NCBI GenBank assembly: GCA_963736305.1
Contig: CAVTOD010000008.1
Location: 380,962-444,961, forward strand
From: DASUPK01 sp963736305
Lineage (GTDB): Bacteria; Actinomycetota; Thermoleophilia; Solirubrobacterales; 70-9
Reading direction: 5' to 3'
Length of the DNA stretch: 64,000 nt
Shown: positions 63,879 through 64,000 of the stretch, one piece after another
Position numbering within the stretch: position 1 is the first letter of the stretch
Layout of the letters: each line of letters begins with the position of its first letter
Made by a program: the position numbers and the translations under genes
Notes under the pieces: generated by a model
What the model saw: only the letters and a program-made list of their open reading frames with translations
Database searches by the model: none
Told to the model about the DNA's origin: nothing

Positions 63879-64000
63879 GGCAATCAACCCAGATGGACGC
63901 ACGAGAACGGCATCGAGTTGTTTTTGCGCGGGCGTCAAACCAGCGGTCAAGCGGGATACATGCGCAAGGCTGGTTGCGCTCCCCGGACGCTCGCGCCTTC

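Overview
The window is a high-GC bacterial chromosome segment. An actinobacterial origin is supported by a LexA box of the CGAAC-N4-GTTCG type, a c-di-AMP riboswitch in front of a cell-wall hydrolase, many start codons with no leader, and the gap-pgk-tpiA-gpmI block. Gene content (System I cytochrome c maturation, TadE-like proteins, an arginyl-tRNA synthetase with an eroded HIGH motif, many small lineage-type proteins) makes me lean to class Thermoleophilia (Solirubrobacterales-like); this is inference. It reads as ordinary chromosome. I saw no phage, transposase or CRISPR array.

Left part (1-10.5 kb): an end-cut membrane transporter, a NodB-type polysaccharide deacetylase, a sugar aminotransferase/epimerase pair, a stand-alone (p)ppGpp hydrolase-like HD protein, and a three-gene TadE/TadE/TadG operon whose last protein also carries VanY-type carboxypeptidase and lytic transglycosylase domains. 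A branched-chain amino acid-type binding protein, a MaoC hydratase, a cupredoxin lipoprotein and a crotonase follow. 10.5-21.5 kb: uvrC-rapZ, an ABC-2 exporter, a VOC protein, then the glycolytic operon gap-pgk-tpiA-gpmI leading into tgt and a tiny zinc-ribbon gene.

21.5-41.4 kb: a Ser/Thr kinase coupled to a Thr-rich lipoprotein, a phosphoesterase, an M48 protease-rlmH pair, argS, two pieces of a System I cytochrome c maturation pathway (ccmH-tlpA, and ccmE-ccmF-ccmI-like), tRNA-Gly(CCC), a CDP-sugar pair (rfbF/rfbG-like), a diguanylate cyclase, secG, a DUF445-DUF4393 pair, tRNA-Leu(GAG), autoregulated lexA with a coupled zinc-ribbon gene, and rnpB with a strong terminator.

41.4-57.3 kb: a methyltransferase, SDR enzymes, a c-di-AMP riboswitch plus RlpA-like protein, glnA, a YyaL-type protein, a double-ACT protein, an aminotransferase-MFS-acyl-CoA ligase operon, a short stretch of decayed genes (52.9-53.9 kb), two LuxR-type regulators and an ECF sigma factor. 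57.3-63.9 kb: a surface-polysaccharide locus with a sugar-phosphate transferase facing a tightly coupled operon of C-methyltransferase, nucleotidyltransferase, PIG-L deacetylase, SDR and DUF4910 aminopeptidase-like genes.

Translational coupling is pervasive: ATGA, GTGA, TTGA and TGATG junctions are common. Several genes carry single-base or small frameshifts (28988-29478, 36782-37721, 53677-53933, 60338-61154). They may be real pseudogenes or residual assembly errors and are flagged individually.
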